DNA of 6,649 bases from Ignavibacteriales bacterium (lineage in GTDB: Bacteria; Bacteroidota; Ignavibacteria; T3Sed10-11). How positions within the stretch are numbered: position 1 is the first letter of the stretch; each line of letters opens with the position of its first letter. A program made the translations under genes and the position numbers. The notes beneath the pieces are model-generated. The model worked only from the letters and a program-made list of their open reading frames with translations, was not told the DNA's origin and did no database searches. This document shows positions 1-5,174 of the stretch, one piece after another. The DNA is taken from contig PWJF01000152.1 in assembly GCA_003560935.1 (NCBI GenBank), positions 1 to 6,649 of the forward strand, in the 5' to 3' direction.

Positions 1-250
1 GAGTTGGGCCTACAGGAGGCGATGTAATTGCGTTATTGTTTACCTCTCCACTAAATTCAGATTCAACGGTTACTCTGTATATCCGGTCCGCATTTTCATG
101 AAATCGATCATAACTTACAGCGTCAAGTATTAACAATACAATGAAGATGCATGCGGCGATACCGATGGCAAAACCAAGTATTGTTACCAGCGAAAATGTT
201 TTATTTCGAAGGAGCGTTCTCAGTGCAATTTTAATGTAGTTAGTTATCAT
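1..250 (-). CDS. FtsX/MacB-type ABC transporter permease, N-terminal fragment (runs off the left edge)
   Basis: Only the first 83 codons are in the window. They read MITNYIKIALRTLLRNKTFS, then a hydrophobic segment at about residues 19-44 (including LGFAIGIAACIFIVLLIL), then SYDRFHENADRIYRVTVE and TSPPVGPT. This is the standard start of the long two-module permeases: a cytosolic amphipathic helix, TM1, and the opening of the first MacB-type periplasmic domain, whose SYDRFHENADRIYRV block is a family hallmark. The ATG at 248-250 is supported by AAGGA (complement of 260-264) 9 nt upstream. The gene follows the tail of another permease by 12 bp, so it is probably in the same operon as the ATPase and adaptor. 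By family it would sit in the inner membrane and couple ATP hydrolysis by the cognate ATPase to periplasmic export. It has the TM1 region that the central permease has lost, so it is a useful in-window reference for the normal N-terminus. Confidence 0.9.
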   Translation of the reverse strand, partial: MITNYIKIALRTLLRNKTFSLVTILGFAIGIAACIFIVLLILDAVSYDRFHENADRIYRVTVESEFSGEVNNNAITSPPVGPT

Positions 251-262
251 TGGTTTAATTCC

Positions 263-295
263 TTATTCATATCTCAGAGATTCAACCCCGCTATT
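263..295 (-). pseudogene. Relic C-terminal tail of a lost permease copy
   Basis: Reading the minus strand beyond the stop of the central permease, 16 in-frame codons lead to a second stop: T-R-S-R-N-S-G-V-E-S-L-R-Y-E-stop (TAA at 263-265). The last seven residues are identical to the end of the central permease. The nucleotides differ at V, E, S, L and the stop codon, and every difference is synonymous (GTC/GTT, GAG/GAA, TCC/TCT, CTT/CTG, TGA/TAA). That pattern fits a tail from a diverged paralogue rather than a fresh tandem duplication. It has no start codon and would be translated only by readthrough. It lies 12 bp before the start of the next permease, where the end of a normal neighbour would be expected. 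Confidence 0.6.
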
Positions 296-305
296 GCGGG
301 ATCTC
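277..305 (-). repeat. Bulged inverted repeat between the two permease tails
   Basis: On the minus strand GAGAT-CCCGC, loop AATA, GCGGG, a 5-nt bulge (GTTGA), then ATCTC can fold into a 5+5 bp stem. The inner CCCGC/GCGGG stem is perfect. No U-run follows on the transcript, so it is not a standard intrinsic terminator. It sits exactly where the two permease tails meet and could be an mRNA structure or a recombination scar. Confidence 0.5.
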
Positions 306-307
306 GT

Positions 308-2374
308 TCATTCATATCTAAGGGACTCGACCGGATTCGCAAGCGCCGCTTTTATCGATTGATAACTAATCGTAACCAACGCAATAATAAATGCAACTGC
401 TGCAGTAAACAGAAACACGTCAAATCCTATCTCGATCCGGTATGCATAATTTTGCAACCAGCGGTTCATAACATAGTAGGCGACAGGCAGCGCAATGAGA
501 TTGGCTACCAGTACCCATTTCGTGAACTCCTTTGAGAGCAGCATTACTATAGTAGATACACTCGCGCCGAGTACTTTCCGCACGCCGATCTCTTTTGTAC
601 GCTGTTGTGTGGAGTACGAAGCAAGTCCGAACAAGCCGAGGCAGGCAATGAATATCGCAAGAATCGAAAAGTACAGAACAAGCTGTCCGAACCGTTCCTC
701 CGAACGATAGACACGGTCGAAATCTTCGTCCAGGAAACGGTACTCAAACGGCCAGTCGGTGATATGTGCCTGCCATATTTCTTGAATATCCAGAACCGTT
801 TGCTGAATATTCTCCGGGCGAATCTTTAATAATATCTGAGAATACCATTGTGGCCAGATATGCAGAAATACCGGCATTATTTCGGAGTGAAGCGATTCGT
901 AATGAAAGTTGTTTACGACACCGACGACCGTTCCTTCTTTCAATCCCTGGAACAGATCAAACCGCGCACCGATCACCCGGTCAAGTCCAAAGTGCTTCAC
1001 AGCGGCTTCGTTAAAAAGAATTGCTTCATGCTCATCCACTGCAAATTGTCGTGAGAGATTGCGCCCTTCTATGATATCTATATCCATCAATTCTATAAAA
1101 TCGTAATCCACCGACATGACATTTATTAATTCGAACCTGTCCGAAGGTTCACTCTCGTGGCGGATGCGCCAGGAACTCAACTGTTCCGGAGGTACATGGG
1201 AAGCTGCCGCAGTCTTCAGAACCGATATATGATTTAAAAACGATTCTTTCAACACCTCAAATTGTTGACGGGCGCCGCTATTATTCAATTTAACGATCAG
1301 GATCCGGTCTTTGTCGAAACCGAGATCTTTCGTGCGCATGAATGTAAGTTGATTATAGATTATAATCGTACTTGCAATAAGCGCAATGGAAATCGCAAAC
1401 TGGAAAGTAACAATACCTTTTCTCAATAGAGCGTGATTGCGGGCATTACCCGATGATGATTTACCCGAAAGAACTTCCACCGGACGGTATGACGATAAAA
1501 AGAGTGCCGGATAAATTCCCGCTCCAAATCCTACAATCAATACGACCCCGAGCAGACCCGTTAAGGCAACACCGTTTGTAAAAGATGATAATGAGAGTGT
1601 TTTTCCGGTAAAATTGTTAAACCACGGTAGCATAAGTTCAATGAGAAGTATTCCCAACAGCAATGCAATGAAGGTGATAACTATCGCTTCACCGATGAAC
1701 TGTCGTATCAACTGCGGACGGTTAGCGCCGATGGTTTTACGAATACCGATTTCTTTGCTTCTGCTTGCAGACCGGGCGGTAGTGAGGTTAATAAAATTAA
1801 AACAGGCAATAGCAAGAATAAATATCGCTATAATTGTGAAGATGTAAATGTAGATGATATTACTGTTTGCTTCCAATTCAATATCGAGATGGGATCGAAG
1901 ATGAATATCGGTAACCGGCTGTAAATGAAATTGCAGGTTTATCATGCGTGCAGCTTCGGGCATGTGTTGTTCCATAAATCCTGCAAATTGCTGTTCCAGG
2001 GCTGGAGCCTCGGTATCAGGTGAGAGCAGGACATACGTATAAAGCCAAATATTTCCCCAGTGCTCGAACATTACCGGTGGAAATAGAGATTTGGTGCTCT
2101 CCATAGAGGCAATGAAATCAAAATGAAAATGCGATTGGGGCGGAAAGCTGCGTACGACTCCGGTTATCGTAAATGGGTGTTGGTAATCGTATAATAGAGT
2201 TTTTCCTATCGGATTCTCATCACCGAAATATCTCTGTGCGGTTTCCTCTGTGATAACAACCGAGAACGGTTCACTTAATGCATTTGAAGGATCGCCATGA
2301 ACAAACTGTATTGTGAATATTTCAAATTGTCGAAGAATGGTGCGAAGGGCGATTTTGATGTAGTTTGCGAGCAT
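308..2374 (-). CDS. FtsX/MacB-type ABC permease with internal N-terminal deletion (688 aa)
   Basis: This is a two-module permease. Hydrophobic helices are visible near residues 173-196, 228-248, 268-294, 318-340, 566-588, 618-636 and 652-672. Each FtsX module carries the cytosolic [RK]-[ST]-K-E-I-G-[IV]-R-K motif (SRSKEIGIRKTIGA near 205-217; QRTKEIGVRKVLGA near 591-604). A second periplasmic domain lies between about 341 and 560 (VDYDF..., GVVNNFHYESLH). It ends NPVESLRYE. Family members usually run to about 780-810 residues with eight helices. Here the N-terminus MLANYIKIALRTILR passes directly to QFEIFTIQFVHGDPS, a segment that normally follows about 100 residues of TM1 and first periplasmic domain. 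TM1 is therefore missing and seven helices remain, which would upset the topology, so function is doubtful. The ATG lies 4 bp after the ATPase stop and no Shine-Dalgarno is visible, so translation probably depends on coupling. It is either a real deletion allele or an assembly join. Confidence 0.88.
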   Translation of the reverse strand: MLANYIKIALRTILRQFEIFTIQFVHGDPSNALSEPFSVVITEETAQRYFGDENPIGKTLLYDYQHPFTITGVVRSFPPQSHFHFDFIASMESTKSLFPPVMFEHWGNIWLYTYVLLSPDTEAPALEQQFAGFMEQHMPEAARMINLQFHLQPVTDIHLRSHLDIELEANSNIIYIYIFTIIAIFILAIACFNFINLTTARSASRSKEIGIRKTIGANRPQLIRQFIGEAIVITFIALLLGILLIELMLPWFNNFTGKTLSLSSFTNGVALTGLLGVVLIVGFGAGIYPALFLSSYRPVEVLSGKSSSGNARNHALLRKGIVTFQFAISIALIASTIIIYNQLTFMRTKDLGFDKDRILIVKLNNSGARQQFEVLKESFLNHISVLKTAAASHVPPEQLSSWRIRHESEPSDRFELINVMSVDYDFIELMDIDIIEGRNLSRQFAVDEHEAILFNEAAVKHFGLDRVIGARFDLFQGLKEGTVVGVVNNFHYESLHSEIMPVFLHIWPQWYSQILLKIRPENIQQTVLDIQEIWQAHITDWPFEYRFLDEDFDRVYRSEERFGQLVLYFSILAIFIACLGLFGLASYSTQQRTKEIGVRKVLGASVSTIVMLLSKEFTKWVLVANLIALPVAYYVMNRWLQNYAYRIEIGFDVFLFTAAVAFIIALVTISYQSIKAALANPVESLRYE

Positions 2375-2378
2375 GATG

Positions 2379-3071
2379 TTATACTGCTGTTTGTGTTTTC
2401 AGTATATTTTCCGAGACAATATGCCCATCGAACAAATGCACTATACGATGTGCGTACTCGGCATACATCTGTGCGTGGGTTACCATGATTATCGTCGTGC
2501 CGTTCTCGTTTAACTCCGTTAATAACTTCATCACTTCTTCTCCATGTGCGGAGTCGAGGTTACCGGTCGGCTCGTCGGCAAGGATAAGTTTCGGTTTTGC
2601 AATAATTGCCCGGGCAACGGCAACCCGCTGCTGCTGGCCGCCGGAAAGCTGCTGGGGAAAGTGATTCCGGCGGTGAGCTATCTCCATCTGTTCGAGCACT
2701 TTTTCGACACGTTGTTTTCGTTCGGATCCAGAATAACCGAGGTATAACAGAGGAAGCTCCACATTTTCAAACACGGTTAGTTCATCGATCAGATTAAAGC
2801 TCTGGAAGACAAATCCGATATTTGATTTACGTAAATTCGCCCGCTGCCGCTCGGTATGTTTGGATACTTCGTAGTCAAGGAAATTATACTCGCCTCCCGA
2901 TGGGTTGTCGAGTAATCCTAAAATATTAAGCAATGTTGATTTACCGCATCCGGAGGGGCCCATAATTGCAACGAATTCGCCTTCCTGAACTTCCAGGTTG
3001 ACATTATTTAAGGCCGTGGTTTCCACCTCTTCGGTGGTGTAGAGTTTTTTGAGGTTGATTGTACGTAGCAT
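2379..3071 (-). CDS. ABC transporter ATP-binding protein, MacB/LolD type (230 aa)
   Basis: A complete nucleotide-binding domain. Walker A GPSGCGKST is at 38-46, the Q-loop glutamine at 90 in FVFQSFNLI, the signature LSGGQQQRVAVARA at 142-155, Walker B LILADEP at 162-168 with catalytic Glu167, the D-loop NLDSA at 171-175, and the switch histidine at 199 in MVTHA. The A-loop region is the VETTALNNVNLEV stretch near 16-28. The length fits stand-alone LolD/MacB-type ATPases of this kind. It would act in the cytosol as a dimer on the FtsX-type permeases encoded immediately downstream, the first of which starts 4 bp after this TAA. The start at 3071 is supported by AAGGA (complement of 3082-3086) 10 nt upstream. 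The stretch before it separates it from the four-helix-bundle gene and contains a candidate promoter. By family and context it powers a MacAB-like exporter; the substrate is unknown. Confidence 0.96.
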   Translation of the reverse strand: MLRTINLKKLYTTEEVETTALNNVNLEVQEGEFVAIMGPSGCGKSTLLNILGLLDNPSGGEYNFLDYEVSKHTERQRANLRKSNIGFVFQSFNLIDELTVFENVELPLLYLGYSGSERKQRVEKVLEQMEIAHRRNHFPQQLSGGQQQRVAVARAIIAKPKLILADEPTGNLDSAHGEEVMKLLTELNENGTTIIMVTHAQMYAEYAHRIVHLFDGHIVSENILKTQTAV

Positions 3072-3099
3072 TGTTTGTGGTTCCTTATAATATTAATGT

Positions 3100-3129
3100 A
3101 TATTACGCTTTGTTTCATGAAATTGGCAA
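3100..3129 (-). promoter_or_regulatory. Candidate sigma70-like promoter for the ATPase-permease genes
   Basis: On the minus strand TTGCCA (complement of 3124-3129) is followed after 18 nt by TAATAT (complement of 3100-3105). Both hexamers resemble sigma70 elements. The predicted start lies about 20 bp upstream of the ATPase start codon and leaves its AAGGA site intact. The TTGCCA element forms the outer edge of the heptamer repeat next to the four-helix-bundle gene. A-T-rich DNA gives chance matches, so this is tentative. Confidence 0.35.
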
Positions 3130-3155
3130 AGGGCAGAAGGCAGAGGGCAGATGCA
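3125..3155. repeat. Left inverted-repeat arm made of four 7-bp units
   Basis: On the plus strand the units are GGCAAAG, GGCAGAA, GGCAGAG and GGCAGAT in exact 7-bp phase, followed by GCA. Positions 3132-3155 match the reverse complement of 3568-3592 with one substitution and a small gap region, including an ATGCA segment beyond the heptamers. The arm starts 3 bp after the stop codon of the four-helix-bundle gene, so with its partner it encloses that gene. Confidence 0.8.
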
Positions 3156-3158
3156 CGG

Positions 3159-3515
3159 CTATTTGGTTTTGGATATTAACATGGATAACCTACCAAATAA
3201 CTGTTGCATTTCTGCTTCGATAATCTCTAGTTCTCTTTCATTGCAATATCCTAATTGTTTCGCTATTTCAAGTTGTGTATCAAGTTCAACCAATGACGAT
3301 CTCGCTATTTCGTAGAATCGTCGCCTATCTTTTATATTCGATCTCGATGCACCTTCTGCAATATTTGAAGATATCGATATTGCGGCTCTTCGCATTTGTG
3401 ATATCAGACCATATAATTCATAATTTGGAAAATTCTGAGTCAACTTGTAAATATATACGATCAATTGTATACTTTGTTGCCAAACTTTAAGTTTCTTATG
3501 CCCAACTGATAACAT
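3159..3515 (-). CDS. Four-helix-bundle protein (S23 / 23S rRNA intervening-sequence family)
   Basis: The product is 118 residues from the preferred start. Family-defining blocks are visible: the N-terminal KLKVWQQSIQLIVYIYKLT, then NFPNYELYGLISQMRRAAISI, then SSNIAEGASRS near the middle, and RFYEIARSSLVELDTQLEIAKQLGY towards the end. The spacing and length match the small all-helical family first noticed in 23S rRNA intervening sequences; its members form pentameric four-helix bundles, and the Avd protein of diversity-generating retroelements shares the fold. The biochemical function of stand-alone members is not established. An in-frame ATG lies four codons upstream (3527), but GGAGGAGG overlaps those codons and is ideally placed for the ATG at 3515, so I choose 3515. 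The gene lies inside an inverted repeat between the adaptor and ATPase genes and is probably cotranscribed with them. It shows no frameshift or truncation. Confidence 0.92.
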   Translation of the reverse strand: MLSVGHKKLKVWQQSIQLIVYIYKLTQNFPNYELYGLISQMRRAAISISSNIAEGASRSNIKDRRRFYEIARSSLVELDTQLEIAKQLGYCNERELEIIEAEMQQLFGRLSMLISKTK

Positions 3516-3517
3516 AA

Positions 3518-3525
3518 CCTCCTCC
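3518..3525 (-). promoter_or_regulatory. Strong Shine-Dalgarno that decides the four-helix-bundle start
   Basis: The minus strand reads ATGGAGGAGGTTATG. GGAGG followed by 5 nt (AGGTT) precedes the second ATG (3513-3515), whereas the first ATG (3525-3527) has only A-T-rich sequence upstream. This is by far the strongest ribosome binding site in the window; the others are AAGGA-like or absent. Confidence 0.75.
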
Positions 3526-3567
3526 ATTTATTTTAAAAATTTTACTTTGTAATTGTAAAAATGGGTC

Positions 3568-3592
3568 TGCATTTTGCCCTCTGCCCTCTGCC
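3568..3592. repeat. Right inverted-repeat arm (GCCCTCT heptamers)
   Basis: The plus strand contains GCATTTT, GCCCTCT, GCCCTCT and GCC in 7-bp phase. Its reverse complement reads GGCAGAG GGCAGAG GGCAAAATGCA, nearly the same as the left arm at 3132-3155. It lies upstream of the four-helix-bundle gene in the direction of transcription. Confidence 0.8.
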
Positions 3593-3601
3593 GCAAATTC
3601 T

Positions 3602-3671
3602 ATTTCCCATTTCCCATTTCCCATTTCCCATTTCACTTTTCACGTCTCACATTTCACGTCTCACGTTTCAC
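3602..3671. repeat. Ten phased heptamers at the end of the adaptor gene
   Basis: The plus strand holds ATTTCCC four times (3602-3629), then ATTTCAC, TTTTCAC, GTCTCAC, ATTTCAC, GTCTCAC and GTTTCAC (3630-3671), with no break in the 7-bp register. The last unit overlaps the adaptor's end: its minus-strand form GTGAAAC supplies the TGA stop (3668-3670). This looks like slippage-generated or inserted short tandem repeats, similar in period to cyanobacterial STRR heptamers. Confidence 0.92.
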
Positions 3672-4918
3672 CTCAACACCAGCCGATCAATATCCCCAAA
3701 CCCATCATACGATGAGGTAATAACCTGTTCACCCGGTTCAAGTCCTTCAATTACCTCAAAATGTTGCGGGTTTTGTCTGCCTAACCGTATGTTTCTTTTA
3801 ATCGCCTGATCACCGGAAGTGCTGACGACATACACCCACTGACCGCCGGTACGTTGGAAGAAACCGCCTCGCGCAAGCAATGTAGCTTCTTCGAGTGCAC
3901 CGAGTGCGAGCCGTATACGCAATGTTTGTCCACGCCGGATGTTATCCGGTTCAGTGTCAACAAATTCCAAATCGACCTCAAACCGCCCTTCCCGTACCTG
4001 CGGATAAACCCGTGTAATTTCAAGTGTATACGTTTGCCCTGCAAAATCAAACTCGCCCCGCTGGCCTATGTTGATACGTGCAATATAATGCTCGTCGATG
4101 GATGCACGGACCCTGAATCCTTCAAGAATATCGATTTGTCCCAGACGCTCGCCGCGTACTTTCGATTCACCGACCTCGGCGTTGAGCGATGTTAATTGTC
4201 CGCTCACCGGTGCGGTAACGATCAGGTAATCGAGACTGCGCTGCACGAGCTCGAGGTTCGTCATCATACGTTCGAGAGACGATTCGATGTGCCTGAGCTG
4301 GTTTTCGGTTGCGAGGGAGTCGAGCCGCATGGTTTCCGAGACAAGCTCGACCTGGCGTTCCGCCTGTTCAAAGGCTTCCTGTGAATCGAGATACTCCTGT
4401 TCGGATATAAGGTTTTTATTCCATAACTCTTTGTTCTGATTGTAAACCCGTCTCCGGTTTTTCATCTGGAATTCATAATTAAGTACCTGGTCGCGCAAGC
4501 GAAGCCGTTCCTGCTGGAGACTCAATCGGGTGTTCTGCAGGTTGTTGATCTGTTCGAGGATTTGTGCCTCCCGGTTGAATACATCGAGCTGCAATGTATT
4601 ATTTGTGAGTGTAAGGATGGTATCTCCATCTTCAACGAAACTGCCGTCTTCTATATGAATTTTCTGGATACGGCCGCCTTCGATCGCATCGAGATAAATG
4701 GTGCGGAGCGGAATAACGGTTCCGCTGACGGGGATAAATTCAAGGAACTCACCCTGCTCAACGGTCGATATAGTGATACGGTCGCGCTCGACATTCAGAC
4801 GCGATCCGCTATCGCTGATTACAAAGCTATAAAGGGTGAAAAAAATAAAAATTCCTACCGCTGCAATGACGGCTATCTTTTTCGGGGTCCAATTCTTTTT
4901 TTCTATTTTTCGGTCCAT
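3668..4918 (-). CDS. HlyD/MacA-type periplasmic adaptor (membrane fusion protein), 416 aa
   Basis: An inner-membrane-anchored adaptor of a MacAB-like efflux system. The order of parts is: short basic cytosolic end (MDRKIEKKNWTPKK), one transmembrane anchor at about 14-35, first lipoyl half at about 74-112 (YLDAIEGGRIQKIHIEDGSF...GDTILTL), a long alpha-helical coiled-coil hairpin at about 112-228 rich in Glu, Gln, Arg and Leu, second lipoyl half at about 229-262 (LDYLIVTAPVSGQLTSLNAEVG), beta-barrel domain at about 266-340 (RVRASIDEHYIARINIGQRG; RRGQTLRIRL), and membrane-proximal domain at 345-416 (GGQWVYVVS; VIEGLEPGEQVITSSYDGF). The length is normal. It would link the permease to an outer-membrane channel, which is not encoded here. 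The start at 4918 is backed by the conserved MDRKIEKK opening, but no Shine-Dalgarno is visible: its place is taken by a 7-bp tandem repeat 7 bp upstream. The stop codon lies in the first unit of another heptamer array. Confidence 0.95.
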   Translation of the reverse strand: MDRKIEKKNWTPKKIAVIAAVGIFIFFTLYSFVISDSGSRLNVERDRITISTVEQGEFLEFIPVSGTVIPLRTIYLDAIEGGRIQKIHIEDGSFVEDGDTILTLTNNTLQLDVFNREAQILEQINNLQNTRLSLQQERLRLRDQVLNYEFQMKNRRRVYNQNKELWNKNLISEQEYLDSQEAFEQAERQVELVSETMRLDSLATENQLRHIESSLERMMTNLELVQRSLDYLIVTAPVSGQLTSLNAEVGESKVRGERLGQIDILEGFRVRASIDEHYIARINIGQRGEFDFAGQTYTLEITRVYPQVREGRFEVDLEFVDTEPDNIRRGQTLRIRLALGALEEATLLARGGFFQRTGGQWVYVVSTSGDQAIKRNIRLGRQNPQHFEVIEGLEPGEQVITSSYDGFGDIDRLVLR

Positions 4919-4925
4919 TTTTTTG

Positions 4926-4953
4926 AATTACGAATTACGAGTTACGAATTACG
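4926..4953. repeat. Four AATTACG heptamers just upstream of the adaptor start
   Basis: The plus strand reads AATTACG, AATTACG, AGTTACG and AATTACG in exact 7-bp phase. The array lies 7-35 bp upstream of the adaptor's ATG, where a ribosome binding site would normally be, so changes in copy number could alter the leader of this mRNA. Confidence 0.88.
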
Positions 4954-4988
4954 GATTATTACTCATGTTTACGATGCGTGTTTATTAG

Positions 4989-4998
4989 TGTTGCAACA
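4989..4998. promoter_or_regulatory. Perfect 10-bp palindrome in the divergent intergenic region
   Basis: TGTTGCAACA is a perfect palindrome lying between the adaptor gene and the divergent Uma2 gene. It is just downstream of the candidate adaptor -10 box, a plausible operator position. The size is small enough to occur by chance, and no regulator gene is in the window. Confidence 0.25.
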
Positions 4999-5008
4999 AG
5001 TGCGCCAA

Positions 5009-5014
5009 ATTATA
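5009..5014 (-). promoter_or_regulatory. Candidate -10 element for the adaptor operon
   Basis: A perfect TATAAT on the minus strand lies about 90 bp upstream of the adaptor ATG. It is followed by TTGG, so it also partly resembles the Bacteroidetes -7 element. No good -35 hexamer is seen 16-18 bp upstream. If used, the leader would carry the TGTTGCAACA palindrome and the AATTACG repeats. Confidence 0.35.
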
Positions 5015-5034
5015 TTTTAGTGATTTTGAACGGG

Positions 5035-5056
5035 ATTTAGCGTTTATTTAGCGTTT
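5035..5056. repeat. Perfect 11-bp tandem duplication
   Basis: ATTTAGCGTTT occurs twice in direct succession (5035-5045 and 5046-5056). Just downstream AGTGTC (5058-5063) and GACACT (5093-5098) form a spaced 6-bp inverted repeat. The block lies between the divergent adaptor and Uma2 genes, the place for an activator or repressor site, but no known operator is recognised. Confidence 0.6.
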
Positions 5057-5117
5057 GAGTGTCAACAAACCGGACAGTGGTGTTCGGAAACGGACACTTT
5101 TAATCGAAAATGATTGC

Positions 5118-5144
5118 TTGACTTTTACGGCACGATCTTATAGT
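5118..5144 (+). promoter_or_regulatory. Candidate promoter for the Uma2 gene
   Basis: TTGACT (5118-5123) and TATAGT (5139-5144) resemble sigma70 hexamers, but the 15-nt spacer is short. Transcription would start about 25 bp before the chosen ATG at 5175, leaving AAAGGA (5159-5164) as the ribosome binding site. This agrees with choosing the shorter open reading frame. Confidence 0.4.
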
Positions 5145-5174
5145 TTACCAGTATTACTAAAGGATGGATATGTA

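Larger units (their letters stand above)
3125..3592 (-). mobile_element. Candidate inverted-repeat cassette carrying the four-helix-bundle gene
   Basis: The four-helix-bundle gene and about 50 bp of A-T-rich leader lie between two inward-facing 24-25 bp inverted repeats. The unit interrupts the otherwise expected adaptor-ATPase-permease order and keeps the operon's strand. There is no transposase. Family knowledge gives a parallel: in Leptospira and other bacteria, 23S rRNA intervening sequences whose ends pair to form a stem can contain an ORF for this protein family. Whether this cassette moves, or whether its transcript is processed at the stem, is inference. Target-site duplications were not identified. 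Confidence 0.35.

Noticed and set aside
287..300. Intrinsic terminator after the central permease
   Set aside because: The CCCGC/GCGGG stem is not followed by a T-run on the minus strand and the next permease starts 37 bp further.
3159..3515. Avd subunit of a diversity-generating retroelement
   Set aside because: The fold family is related, but there is no reverse transcriptase, template repeat or variable repeat in the window, and the sequence matches the S23/IVS-type family better.
3530..3559. Promoter for the four-helix-bundle gene (TTTACA, 18 nt, TAAAAT on the minus strand)
   Set aside because: The hexamers fit, but the predicted start would fall within the Shine-Dalgarno, leaving almost no leader; the A-T-rich stretch makes a chance match likely.
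3602..3671. CRISPR-like array
   Set aside because: Units are 7 bp with no spacers and there are no cas genes; it is a short tandem repeat.
3854..5020. Plus-strand open frames opposite the adaptor gene (for example 3854-4195 and 4562-5020)
   Set aside because: They are antisense shadows of a well-supported adaptor gene, with no recognisable family and no ribosome binding site.
5055..5174. Forty-residue N-terminal extension of the Uma2 reading frame from the ATG at 5055
   Set aside because: It overlaps promoter-like hexamers, has no ribosome binding site and no family similarity; AAAGGA is well placed for the ATG at 5175.
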